Below are positions 41,040-54,500 of a DNA stretch of 64,000 bases, piece after piece. Location of the stretch: positions 35,378,656 to 35,442,655 of the forward strand of contig OW388291.1 of NCBI GenBank assembly GCA_936450465.1. The letters are read 5' to 3'. The translations under genes were made by a program, and so were the position numbers. The notes under the pieces are model-generated. The model did not search any database. It was not told the DNA's origin and saw only the letters and a program-made list of their open reading frames with translations. This DNA comes from Gibbula magus. Taxonomy: Eukaryota > Mollusca > Gastropoda > Trochida > Trochidae. Position 1 is the first letter of the stretch, and every line of letters starts with the position of its first letter.

Positions 41040-41800
41040 CAGTAACCCCAAAACAGATCACGCCAAACATCAGAGCTGTTTTGAAGAGTGTGCATCATTA
41101 CATGTAACTGATTGGGTGCGATCAAGGAGACACGACCGAATCCACTTGAGGGCAGTCCAGTGTTTGCATGACAGTGGTTTTGCGTTACTTGCAAGTCTTC
41201 CTGTCCAGTTTGCTTCATCGCATCCCAGTGCGACATGGTGTAGAGGTGCACCTTTTGCCAAGACCTCTCAGCACCAAAATGTTCGTCATCTTCACTGCTC
41301 GTCGGAAACGCTTCACCACACGACGGACTTTCTCGGACTTTCCATGACTCGGATGGACCCTCCTCTACCTCCTTTTGTGTCCTTCCTTCAAGGCCTCGCA
41401 GTCCCTGGACGGATCCATCCTACATCCCAGAGGCAGAGCGCTTGGCACTTCAACGCTAACTGGGGACCTCGCCTTCCCTTCTTCACTCATGCAGGGCGAC
41501 TCCAGTAGGATTAAGGAGCCTGTGGATCCACGCTTGTCTCTAAAACAGCTGCCATCTTCAGGAGGCCTAGTAGACATACCCCTGGGACTCGGCAAAGGAG
41601 GTTTGTATCATTCTTGAGCTCTGGAACATCCACTGGCTGACGTTCTTGCGTTTGTGTAAGGACCCTATGACCACAGTATCGAAAACGTTTTCCAATCATG
41701 TACCGGAAAGCACAAGGGCGTCTGGCATGTCGTCTATGACACACGTCGATTTCTTTGGACAAGGCATAGCAGTATGCGATCGTCTCTGGCATAAGTCAGA
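41040..41800. other. GC-richer degenerate coding-like block, unclassified
   Basis: Base composition is clearly richer in GC than the flanks. Medium open frames run on both strands, but none is intact. A minus-strand stretch (SGFGRVSLIAPNQLH, SSDVWRDLFWG) looks protein-like, as does a segment at 41511-41792. It may be an old retroelement gag-like or DIRS-like remnant, but I cannot name it. Confidence 0.3.
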
Positions 41801-42504
41801 CGTTCGGTATAAGGTTTTGGATTGACATTGCGGTTGGTGCTGTGAAGCATTTTGCAGTTCTGCTTATACACAGTTGAGTGCAATGTTGCTATGACTATAT
41901 GTGCCTGTGGTGTACGTACTGTTCAAAGAACAATCATTTCTTTAAGCATTCTACCAAGATATACTATTTTCTGTTGGGATGTCAACCTTGATGGCCACGA
42001 GTATATTGTTTTGGGGTTTCTTAAAATTATTTGAAGGTCAATGTATCTTTATCAACGGTATTGTTTTTCAACATAATATTTCATTAACATAATATCATGT
42101 TTTTATCAATATCTTTTCTTTTCAAACTGATTTCATAACCAAGGCAAGTTATCTCATTTTCAAAGTCAAATATAAACCCACTTCCCACCAAAAGATTTAG
42201 AATATCTTCATTAGTGTGTGGTCTCCACAAAACGTTAGGGGGTTGTAATGCTATTTGGTTCGTCTCAAGCTATATTTCTCTTTCATATATCGTCAATATT
42301 AGTTTATCGTCGCAATCAATTGTGTATACATTTTATATGTTGAGACCGTCGTTCTGTTTGCATGAGACCCAATATCAGTTAAAACTCTCTCGTTGTTTGA
42401 GCGCTGTGCGACTATTTACTTTTGCTTTCGTTCTTTTGAAGGTATAATGGACAGTCAGAATGCAGCTCTTAAAGGTTTAAAGCTTTCGCTGCTGTCACAA
42501 GAGA
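41801..42504. other. Upstream region of FTP gene 2; no promoter element identified
   Basis: No convincing TATA box or initiator can be placed. An ATG at 42446 is out of frame with the signal-peptide ATG at 42505. Confidence 0.4.
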
Positions 42505-45500
42505 ATGAAGTGCATCCTCATCTCCATGTTGTGTGTTGTACTGCGTGAGGAGGTAACTGTGTGTGGTAAGTATAACAGTCACATATACTATGACAGGAAA
42601 TTAAGTTTTATAATTATTAGAATTACATTTATTTACAACTCATATGTTGACCTTGATGAATCTTCAAATTCGTTATTTTAGTAATATATAACGAAACGTG
42701 CTGATATAAAGTGGCAGGCAAAAGAAAGTGAACACCTCTTTTTAAATCACTATAATAAAAACAAACTAAATATGGTAGAAGTTTGAGATAAGGTACATTT
42801 GATAGTTCATTCATTTCGGAAAATATCAACATCCTAAACTTTAAAGGTGCATCCATTGTGTTGTTTGGGGTCACATATTCCAAACGTTATAAATGGTGTT
42901 ACTGAACTACCGACTGTTACCGAAAACTACCATTTTGATGATAGTCGACTTCGTATTTTGACGAAATGAAGGTAAAGGTAGTGATTTCTGATCGAAAACC
43001 GGATGCACCGCGATTGACACGCTAATGAGTCAAACGTAATTTTGAAATCTTGTTTAAAACAGAGCAAATAACAAATTTGTGGGACGCACAGTTTCGGTTT
43101 CTGCACATGCTTAATGTTGCCACTCGATTTTAACTGGAAACTATTAATTATGATATATTTGGCAATTTGGGATAAATATGCAAGCTGAGTGAATTTATTT
43201 GTACTGTAAAAAGTACATACAGTGTGTTGGAACGTATTAAAGCCAAATCAAATTTTATGAAACACAATGGATGCAACTTTAATGTTTAATTAGCCAGATT
43301 TGCACACATGAAATCCAAAAGATGTGGGGGTAAATAAACACAACCAAAACACGTTAATTTTCATTCTTTCTATTCCCTTAAGTCGTTCATGATCAGTTTG
43401 TAAAATGTGCCACATGGGTGCCAAACGTGGTCGATTCGTGTATAAGACATTATGGAATGCACTGTCTGATCGAGGTTTAAAAATGTCTTATGACGTCACT
43501 GACAGCTGTTTCTGTGTTCATGCAAAACCTGCATTCGACGCTTGTTCATTAACTGGAGGGTGTGGTTTGATTTTAACACGCCATTGTGGACCGTCGGACA
43601 GTTGTCCAATCAGCGAGTCTTGAGAAAATATAAATTATTTTAAAGCTGTAACGTTGCAAGTCAAACCGACGTTGTCACAGCCATATTGACATTAGCCATA
43701 CATCAAAGTTCAGCGGTCAGTACCTGTCTATTAAGCAGTCGACTTCGACTCTACCAGTTCAAGATCTTCTGGTGCACATGTGCAAAGTGACACGCCGATC
43801 TATGGTGGTCGCCGTCATTGACGTCACTCAGAGATTGCGTTAGCGGCGGTCTAACGCAAGCAGATATCAGCGTTCATGGGGCAAAACGACCATTGTTTTT
43901 TGTGTTCTGGGATTGGCAAATGTCTCCCTAACTCGGCTGTAATGTGACAACACATTGACATTAGAAATGCAGGAACAAGGGCGATTCTTGTACATGTAGC
44001 TTTGGTATCCATTGCCCAGCATTTATCAAATTTCAGAAGTTATTCGCGTTTTTCCGGTGTTACTTTTGACGAGTTTTAGGTGTTTTAATTCACAGATGAC
44101 TTTATTCCAGTATGAAGGTCAAGTGGTTATCAATATTTTCCAATTTGTTTCTAAAATGTGTTAATACTGGTTTTAGTTCAACTTTAAAAAACAAAAGTTA
44201 ATGTCAGCCCTGTGTATCCGATGCTTAATGCCAACATCAATAATATCCATTTTCAATAATTTCATTTTAAAAAGTGTATATTTTCTTTTGCCGGTCAGTT
44301 TATTAACAAATTATTTCATTATAAATGTTTAGCTTAATGCTTGATACTGCCTTTAAAGACTCGATATAATGTTAATGTATTCATTAAAGTGTTATTTTAT
44401 GTTTTTAAATTGTATGAAATAAAATAAAATGTAAATTGTGTACAATCAAAATACATGCACAAAATATATACAATTTGTTACAAAATTTATAATATTTGTT
44501 ACAAAATGTATAACATTTGTTACAAAATTTATAATATTTGTTAAAAAATGTATAATATTTGTTACAAAATTTATAATATTTGTTACAAAATTTATAATAT
44601 GTGTTACAAAATTTATAATATTTGCTACATTTGTAAATAAAAGTTTGAAAATTTGATCGATAAATGCGGAAGGGGCACATTTTCAGGAGCACTGGTCAAT
44701 GTAGCTCTATCGAAAACAGCAACACAAAGCACCACGTTCACGTACCGCGGGAAAGTTCTTGCACCGTCTCTGGCCGTGGATGGCGTACGAAGCCAGCAGG
44801 GAGTATCCAACTGTAGCCACACACTACGTGAGAGTTCAGCTTGGTGGAGAGTCGACCTGGAAGAGAGATACGACATCTACAAGATCACCATCTACAACAG
44901 GAAGGATTGTTGTCGTGAGTCTTTACTTCCATTACGTCCCCGTCTACATCAGTATTTTACTCTCTATCACTAGACTCTTATTGTCTTACTTCATCATCGT
45001 CTCCGTCTACATCAGTATTTTACTCTCTATCACTAGACTCTTAGTGTTTTACTTCATCATCGTCTCCGTCTACATCAGTATTTTACTCTCTATCACTAGA
45101 CTCTTCGTGTTTTACTTCATCATCGTCTCCGTCTACATCAGCATTTTACTCTCTGTCACTAGACTATTAGTGTTTTACTTCATCATCGTTTCCGTCTACA
45201 TCAGCATTTCACTCTCTATCATTAGACTCTTATTGTTTTCCTTCATCATCGTCTCCGTCTACATCAGTATTTTACTCTCTATCACTTGAGTCTCAGTGTT
45301 TTACTTCATCATCGTCTCCGTCTACATCAGTATTTTACTCTCTATCACTAGACTATTAGTGTTTTACTTCATCATCGTCTCCGTCTACATCAGTATTTTA
45401 CTCTCTATCATTATACTTTTATTGTTTTACTTCATCATCGTCTCCGTCTACATCAGCATTTTACTCTCTGTCATTAGACTTTCATTGTTTTACTTCATCA

Positions 45501-48500
45501 TCGTCTCGTCTACATCAGTATTTTACTCTCTATCATTAGACTCTTAGTGTTTTACTTCATCATCGTCTCCGTCTACACAGTATTTTACTCTCTATCACTA
45601 GACTCTTAGTGTTTTACTTCATCATCGTCTCCGTCTACATCAGTATTTTACTCTCTATCACTAGACTCTTAGTGTTTTACTTCATCATCGTCTCCGTCTA
45701 CATCAGCATTTTACTCTCTGTCATTAGACTTTTATTGTTTTACTTCATCATCGTCTCGTCTACATCAGTATTTTACTCACTATCATTAGACTCTTAGTGT
45801 TTAACTTCATCATCGTCTCCGTCTACATCAGTATTTTACTCTCTATCACTAGACTATTAGTGTTTTACTTCATCATCGTCTCCGTCTACATCAGTATTTT
45901 ACTCTCTATCATTAGACTCTTATTGTTTTACTTCATCATCGTCTCCGTCTACATCAGTATTTTACTCTCTATCACTAGAGTCTTAGTGTTTTACTTCATC
46001 ATCGTCTCCGTCTACATCAGTATTTTACTCTCTATCACTAGACTCTTAGTGTTTTGCTTCATCATCGTCTCCGTCTACATCAGCATTTTACTCTCTGTCA
46101 TTAGACTTTTATTGTTTTACTTCATCATCGTCTCGTCTACATCAGTATTTTACTCACTATCATTAGACTCTTAGTGTTTTACTTCATCATCGTCTCCGTC
46201 TACATCAGTATTTTACTCTCTATCACTAGACTATTAGTGTTTTACTTCATCATCGTCTCCGTCTACATCAGTATTTTACTCTCTATCATTAGACTCTTAT
46301 TGTTTTCCTTCATCATCGTCTCCGTCTACATCAGTATTTTACTCTCTATCACTAGAGTCTTAGTGTTTTACTTCATCATCGTCTCCGTCTACATCAGCAT
46401 TTTACTCTCTGTCATTAGACTTTTATTGTTTTACTTCATCATCGTCTCGTCTACATCAGTATTTTACTCTCTATCATTAGACTCTTAGTGTTTTACTTCA
46501 TCATCGTCTCCGTCTACATCAGTATTTTACTCTCTATCACTAGACTCTTAGTGTTTTACTTCATCATCGTCTCCGTCTACATCAGTATTTTACTCTCTAT
46601 CACTAGACTCTTAGTGTTTTACTTCATCATCGTCTCCGTCTACATCAGCATTTTACTCTCTGTCATTAGACTTTTATTGTTTTACTTCATCATCGTCTCG
46701 TCTACATCAGTATTTTACTCTCTATCATTAGACTCTTAGTGTTTTACTTCATCATCCTCTCCGTCTACATCAGTATTTTACTGTCTATCACTAGACTCTT
46801 AGTGTTTTACTTCATCATCCTCTCCGTCTACATCAGTATTTTACTGTCTATCACTAGACTCTTAGTGTTTTACTTCATCATCGTCTCCGTCTACATCAGT
46901 ATTTTACTCTCTATCACTAGACTCTTAGTGTTTTACTTCATCATCGTCTCCGTCTACATCAGTATTTTACTCTCTATCACTAGAGTCTTAGTGTTTTACT
47001 TCATCATCGTCTCCGTCTACATCAGTATTTTACTCTCTATCACTAGACTTTTAGTGTTTTACTTCATCATCGTCTCCGTCTACATCAGTATTTTACTCTC
47101 TATCACTAGACTCTTAGTGTTTTACTTCATCATCGTCTCCGTCTACATCAGCATTTTACTCTCTGTCATTAGACTTTTATTGTTTTACTTCATCATCGTC
47201 TCGTCTACATCAGTATTTTACTCTCTATCATTAGACTCTTAGTGTTTTACTTCATCATCGTCTCCGTCTACATCAGTATTTTACTCTCTATCACTAGACT
47301 CTTAGTGTTTTACTTCATCATCGTCTCCGTCTACATCAGTATTTTACTCTCTATCACTAGACTCTTAGTGTTTTACTTCATCATCGTCTCCGTCTACATC
47401 ACCATTTTACTCTCTATCATTAGACTCTTAGTGTTTTACTTCATCATCGTCTTGTCTACATCAGTATTTTACTCTCTATCATTAGACTCACATTGTTTTA
47501 CTTCTTCATCGTCTCCGTCTACATCAGTGTTTTACTCTCTATCACTAGACTCGTATTGTCTTACTTCATCATCGTCTCCATCTACATCAGTATTTTACTC
47601 TCTATCACTAGACTCTTAGTATTTTACTTCATCATCGTCTCCGTCTACATCAGTATTTTACTCTCTATCACTAGAGTCTTAGTGTTTTACTTCATCATCG
47701 TCTCCGTCTACATCAGTATGTTACTCTCTATCACTAGACTCGTATTGTCTTACTTCATCATCGTCTCCATCTACATCAGTATTTTACTCTCTATCACTAG
47801 ACTCTTAGTATTTTACTTCATCATCGTCTCCGTCTACATCAGTATTTTACTCTCTATCACTAGAGTCTTAGTGTTTTACTTCATCATCGTCTCCGTCTAC
47901 ATCAGTATTTTACTCTCTATCACTAGACTCTTAGTGTTTTACTTCATCATCGTTTCCGTCTACATCAGTATTTTACTCTCTATCACTAGACTCTTAGTGT
48001 TTTACTTCATCATCGTCTCCGTCTACATCAGTATTTTACTCTCTATCACTAGACTCTTAGTGTTTTACTTCATCATCGTCTCGTCTACATCAGTATTTTA
48101 CTCTCTATCATTAGACTCTTTAGTGTTTTACTTCATCATCGTCTCCGTCTACATCAGTATTTTACTCTCTATCACTAGACTCTTAGTGTTTTACTTCATC
48201 ATCGTCTCCGTCTACATCAGTATTTTACTCTCTATCACTAAACGCTTAGTATTTTACTTCATCATCGTCTCCGTCTACATCAGTATTTTACTCTCTATCA
48301 CTAGACTCTTAGTGTTTTACTTCATCATCGTCTCGTCTACATCAGTATTTTACTCTCTATCATTAGACTCGTATTGTCTTACTTCACCATCGTCTCCATC
48401 TACATCAGTATTTTACTCTCTATCACTAGACTCTTTAGTGTTTTACTTCATCATCGTCTCCGTCTACATCAGTATTTTACTCTCTATCACTAAACGCTTA

Positions 48501-51500
48501 GTATTTTACTTCATCATCGTCTCCGTCTACATCAGTATTTTACTCTCTATCACTAGACTCTTAGTGTTTTACTTCACCATCGTCTCCATCTACATCAGTA
48601 TTTTACTCTCTATCACTAGACTCTTAGTGTTTTCCTTCATCATTACTTACATGTTGTACCACCACCATCATCATCATCATCATAATCATTAATATAGCAT
48701 ATTTAAGGTCATTTATAAGTTAAAACCACAAGTGCATCACAAGTTTGATATAGAAAATAAAATGCATATTTGATGCATTTCTCTTGACAGTAATGTTGAT
48801 ATGAGAATCAAAGAATCTGCCATATCATATTTTAGAAAAATATGTTCAGGTTATCAGGTTAATTCTAAATTTCAAAGAACTCATACAAAGTCGCATTAAA
48901 TAAACCAGTGTTTATTCTGTAGGTCGATCATAAGAGCAAGAGTCATCTAACGTGAAACACTCTCCATAGCACAGTGTAAATGCTTCTGTAGATAGAACTC
49001 AGAGCCACAAACCAAATGACAAGCATTAGTTGTTTGCTCTTGTTACCAGATACGTTGAATAATCATTTGTAATCATCAATCTATACTATTTAATTTTATA
49101 TATAAAAAAACAATACCATAAACATGCTGATATATCCTAGACAGTGTCCGAAACAAAACTGATAATTGTTTTCTTGTTGAATTTTCGAAGACATATATAA
49201 TACTATATTGAATATGAAAATTTGATTGACTCTCGCTCCGTCAAAGGCTCATCCTCGGTTACCCATGGTTTTATATATGCTCCGTTACTCTCCTCTATAT
49301 CACCCATGGGAAACCTTATCAGACAAATCTGTACTCAAATTACCCGCCCTTGGCCGGCGTGAGCCAATCAAACTGCTACGCAGCTTGGACCTGCGAACCA
49401 ATGACAATTCATATCACTTCGTTGCAAAGCTCGCGAGGTCATTTTGTTAGCCCTCCGTCACCGATTATCTCCCTTGACTATTTCAGTCTTATCCCATTGA
49501 GCATTTTCTTTGGTTACTGATTTCGTCACATCGGCCAAGGGCGGGTAATTTGAGTACAGTTTTTTTCTGATAAGGTTTCCCATGGGTGATATAGTGGAGA
49601 GTAACGGAGCATATATAAAACCATGGGTAACCGAGGATGTCAAAGGCTATGCCGTTTGAATAGAATCCGTAATAGCAGTTAACTTGATAGACCCTAACGT
49701 GCGTGCTAGCTTTTGATATATGGATATAACTGCTAACACTCAGTATATGACCAAAAACAGGCTTTCAAAGGATACCGTTTTAGGAGGAATTGTTAGAAAG
49801 TTAAGTGTATGATAATTGTGTGAATTCGTTTAATTATATAAAGTATTTGTTAAAAGTATTTAGATATAAATTAACGATTACAATGAAAAGAAATTCTAAT
49901 ATTGAAAAACTATAAAAATGTAATGGGTATGCTGTTTCAACTGAGATTATTTCGACTATACTTGGTTCTTGGCTGAGTTCGTAAGTGAATCTGCCTTAAA
50001 ATGAAATGTCGGTTTACACATCTTTTTGTTTCCTTTTTTCTTTTAGGAGCAGTTCATTTATTTTCGTTACGTATACAGGTTCAGTTATGTGTTTAATATA
50101 AAAAGACATATAAAAAGAAAATCGAAGAAACATGTTTAAAACACCAGAATATTTGAAAATTGGTTGTTGCTTGTTTTAATTCTATGTCCAGGTCCTCGGA
50201 TCGTTTCTTTGTTATACATTATTATTTCATACACACACAGGTAAACATTAGAACTAATGCATAACACGTCAGATGTGATACAATACTTGACATGGTGAAA
50301 TATAACTGAATGTTTCCTTTATTTATTACCAGCCACAGCTTCTTCAATACAAAGGTGATCTAGTAATGTTGAAAGGGGGAGGGGGAAGGGTGTGTCCTCA
50401 CCCAGGGGATCTATCGCATTTTTCTGCAAAATATACCCCAAATCCCCCCCCCCCCCCCCCCCCCCCCCTCCTCTGGATCCGTCACTAAATAATATACATC
50501 GACGAGATTAACCTCGGTCTCTGTCTAGATATTCAAACTAATGTTAATATACATTTATTAAGCCATAACATAAAAGAGGTAATCATTCAAAGAGTCACAT
50601 AACATTACAAATAGCTCATCTTCTTACAGACGAACGTCTCTCCAACTTCAATATCTCCACGAGTAATGACGACACGACGTTCGTCAACTGCTACCAACAC
50701 GAAGGAGCATTTGGTACTGTCCCAACTGATGTCTCCTGCGTGACTACAGGGCCACAGAGATATGTCAAGTTTGGAATCAATAATGGACAACAGCTCACGT
50801 TGTGCGAGGTGGAAATATACATTAAAGAAGGTAAGCATCAGACATACATATCCAGGATCTATTAAGGTAAGCATCAGACATACATATCCAGGTTTTATTA
50901 AGGTAAGCATCAGCCATACATATCCAGGTTTTATTAAGGTAAGCATCAGCCATACATATCCAGGTTTTATTAAGGTAAGCATCAGACATACATATCCAGG
51001 TTTTATTAAGGTAAGCATCAGACATACATATCCAGGTTTTATTAAGGTAAGCATTTGACATAAATATCCAGGTTTTATTAAGGTAAGCATCAGCCATACA
51101 TATCCAGGTTTTATTAAGGTAAGCATCAGACATACATATCCAGGTTTTAGTAAGGTAAGCATAAGACATACATATCCAGGTTTTACTTAGGTATGCATCA
51201 GACATACATATCCAGGTTTTATTAAGGTAAGCATCAGCCATACATATCCAGCCATTATTAAGGTAAGCATCAGCCATACATATCCAGGTTTTATTAAGGT
51301 AAGCATCAGACATACATATCCAGGTTTTATTAACGTAAGCATCAGACATACATATCCAGGTTTTACTAAGGTATGCATCAGACATACATATCCAGGTTTT
51401 ATTAAGGTAAGCATCAGACATACATATCCAGGTTTTATTAAGGTAAGCAGCAGACATACATATCCAGGTTTTAGTAAGGTAAGCATCAGACATACATATC

Positions 51501-54500
51501 CAGGTTTTATTTAGGTAAGCATCAGCCATACATATCCAGGTTTTAGTAAGGTAAGCATTTGACATACATATCCAGGTTTTAGTAAGGTAAGCATCAGCCA
51601 TACATATCCAGCTTTTATTAAGGTAAGCATCGGACATACATATCCAGGTTTTATTAAGGTAAGCATCGGACATACATATCCAGGTTTTATTACGGTAAGC
51701 ATCAGACATACATATCCAGCTTTTATTGAGGTAAGCAGCAGACATACATATCTAGGTTTTATTAAGGTAAGCATCAGACATACATATCCAGGTTTTATTA
51801 AGGTAAGCATCAAACATACATATCCAGGTTCTATTAAGGTAAGCATCAGACATACATATCCAGGTTTTATTAAGGTAAGCATCAAACATACATATCCAGG
51901 TTTTATTAAGGTAAGCATCAGACATAAATATCCAAGTTTTATTAAGGTAAGCATCAGACATACATATCCAGGTTTTATTAAGGTAAGCATTTGACATACA
52001 TATCTAGGTTCTATTAAGGTAAGCATCAAACATACATATCCAGGTTTAAGTAAGGTAAGCATCAGACATACATATCCAGGTTTTATTAAGGTAAGCATCA
52101 AACATACATATCCATGTTTTATTAAGGTATGCATCAGCAAAACATATCCAGGTTTTATTAACGTAAGCATTTGACATACATATCCAGGTTTTAGTAAGGT
52201 AAGCATCAAACATACATATCCAGGTTTTAGTAAGGTAAACATCAGACATACATATCCAGGTTTTATTAAGGTAAGCATCAAACATACATATCCAGGTTTT
52301 ATTAAGGTATGCATCAGCCATACATATCCAGGTTTTATTAAGGTAAGCATTTGACATACATATCCAGGTTTTAGTAAGGTAAGCATCAGACATACATATC
52401 CAGGTTGTATTAAGGTATGCATCAGCCATACATATCCAGGTTTTATTAACGTAAGAATTTGACATACATATCCAGGTTTTAGTAAGGTAAGCATCAGACA
52501 TACATATCCAGGTTTTAGTAAGGTAAACATCAGACATACATATCCAGGTTTTATTAAGGTAAGCATCAAACATACATATCCAGGTTTTATTAAGGTATGC
52601 ATCAGCTATACATATCCAGGTTTTATAAAGGTATGCATCAGCCATACATATCCAGGTTTTAGTAACGTAAGCATTTGACATACATATCCAGGTTTTAGTA
52701 AGGTAAGCATCAGACATACATATCCAGGTTTTAGAAAGGTAAACATCAGCCATACATATCCAGCTTTTATTAAGGTAAGCATCGGACATACATATCCAGG
52801 TTGTATTAAGGTAAGCATCGGACATACATATCCAGGTTTTATTACGGTAAGCAGCAGACATACATATTTAGGTTCTATTAAGGTAAGCATCAAACATACA
52901 TATCCAGGTTTTATTAAGGTAAGCATCAAACATACATATCCAGGTTTTATTAAGGTAAGCATCAGACATACTTATCCAAGTTTTATTAAGGTAAGCATTT
53001 GACATACATATCTAGGTTCTATTAAGGTAAGCATCAAACATACATATCCAGGTTTTATTAAGGTAAACATCAAACATACATATCCATGTTTTATTAAGGT
53101 ATGCATCAGCAATACATATCCAGGTTTTATTAACGTAAGCATTTGACATACATATCCAGGTTTTAGTAAGGTAAGCATCAGACATACATATCCAGGTTTT
53201 AGTAAGGTAAACATCAGACATACATATCCAGGTTTTATTAAGGTAAGCATCAAACATACATATCCAGGTTTTATTAAGGTATGCATCAGCCATACATATC
53301 CAGGTTTTATTAAGGTAAGCATTTGACATACATATCCAGGTTTTATTAAGGTAAGCATCAGACATACATATCCAGGTTTTATTAAGGTAAGCATCAGACA
53401 TACATATCCATGTTTTATTAAGGTAAGCATCAGACATACATATCCAGGTTTTTTTAAGGTATGCATCAGCCATACATATCCAGGTTTTATTAACGTAAGC
53501 ATTTGACATACATATCCAGGTTTTAGTAAGGTAAGCATCAGACATACATATCCAGGTTTTAGTAAGGTAAACATCAGACATACATATCCAGGTTTTATTA
53601 AGGTAAGCATCAAACATACATATCCAGGTTTTATTAAGGTATGCATCAGCTATACATATCCAGGTTTTATTAAGGTAAGCATTTGACATACATATCCAGG
53701 TTTTAGTAAGGTAAGCATCAGACATACATATCCAGGTTTTATTAAGGTATGCATCAGACATACATATCCAGGTTTTATTAACGTAAGCATTTGACATACA
53801 TATCCAGGTTTTAGGAAGGTAAGCATCAGACATACATATCCAGGTTTTAGTAAGGTAAACATCAGACATACATATCCAGGTTTTATTAAGGTAAGCATCA
53901 AACATACATATCCAGGTTTTATTAAGGTATGCATCAGCCATACATATCCGGGTTTCATTGAGGTAAGCATTTGACATACATATCCAGGTTTTAGTAAGGT
54001 AAGCATCAGACATACATATCCAGGTTTTATTAAGGTAAGCATTTGACATACATATCCAGGTATTATTAAAGTAAGCATCATACATACATATCCAGGTTTT
54101 ATTAAGGTATGCATCAGCCATACATATCCAGGTTTTATTAAGGTAAACATTTGACATACATATCCAGGTTTTATTAAGGTAAGCATCAAACATACATATC
54201 CAGGTTTTATTAAGGTAAGCATTTGACATACATATCCAGGTTTTAGTAAGGTAAGCATCAGACATACATATCCAGGTTTTATTAAGGTATGCATCAGCCA
54301 TACATATCCAGGTTTTATTAAGGTAAGCATCATACATACATATCCAGGTTTTATTAAGGTAAGCATCAGACACACATATCCAGGTTTTATTAAGGTAAGC
54401 ATCAAACATACATATCAAGGTTTTATTAAGGTAAGCATCAAACATACATATCCAGGTTTTATTAAGGTAAGCATTTGACATACATATCCAGGTTTTAGTA

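Noticed and set aside
42629..42883. 84-codon minus-strand frame in intron 1 of FTP gene 2
   Set aside because: No recognisable motif, and AT-rich composition typical of random frames here.
44759..48692. Plus-strand hydrophobic repeat frames across the 63-bp array (VFYFIIVSVYISILLSITRLL units)
   Set aside because: Same arithmetic. Frequent 62-bp units shift the frame, and the start lies in an exon read in another frame.
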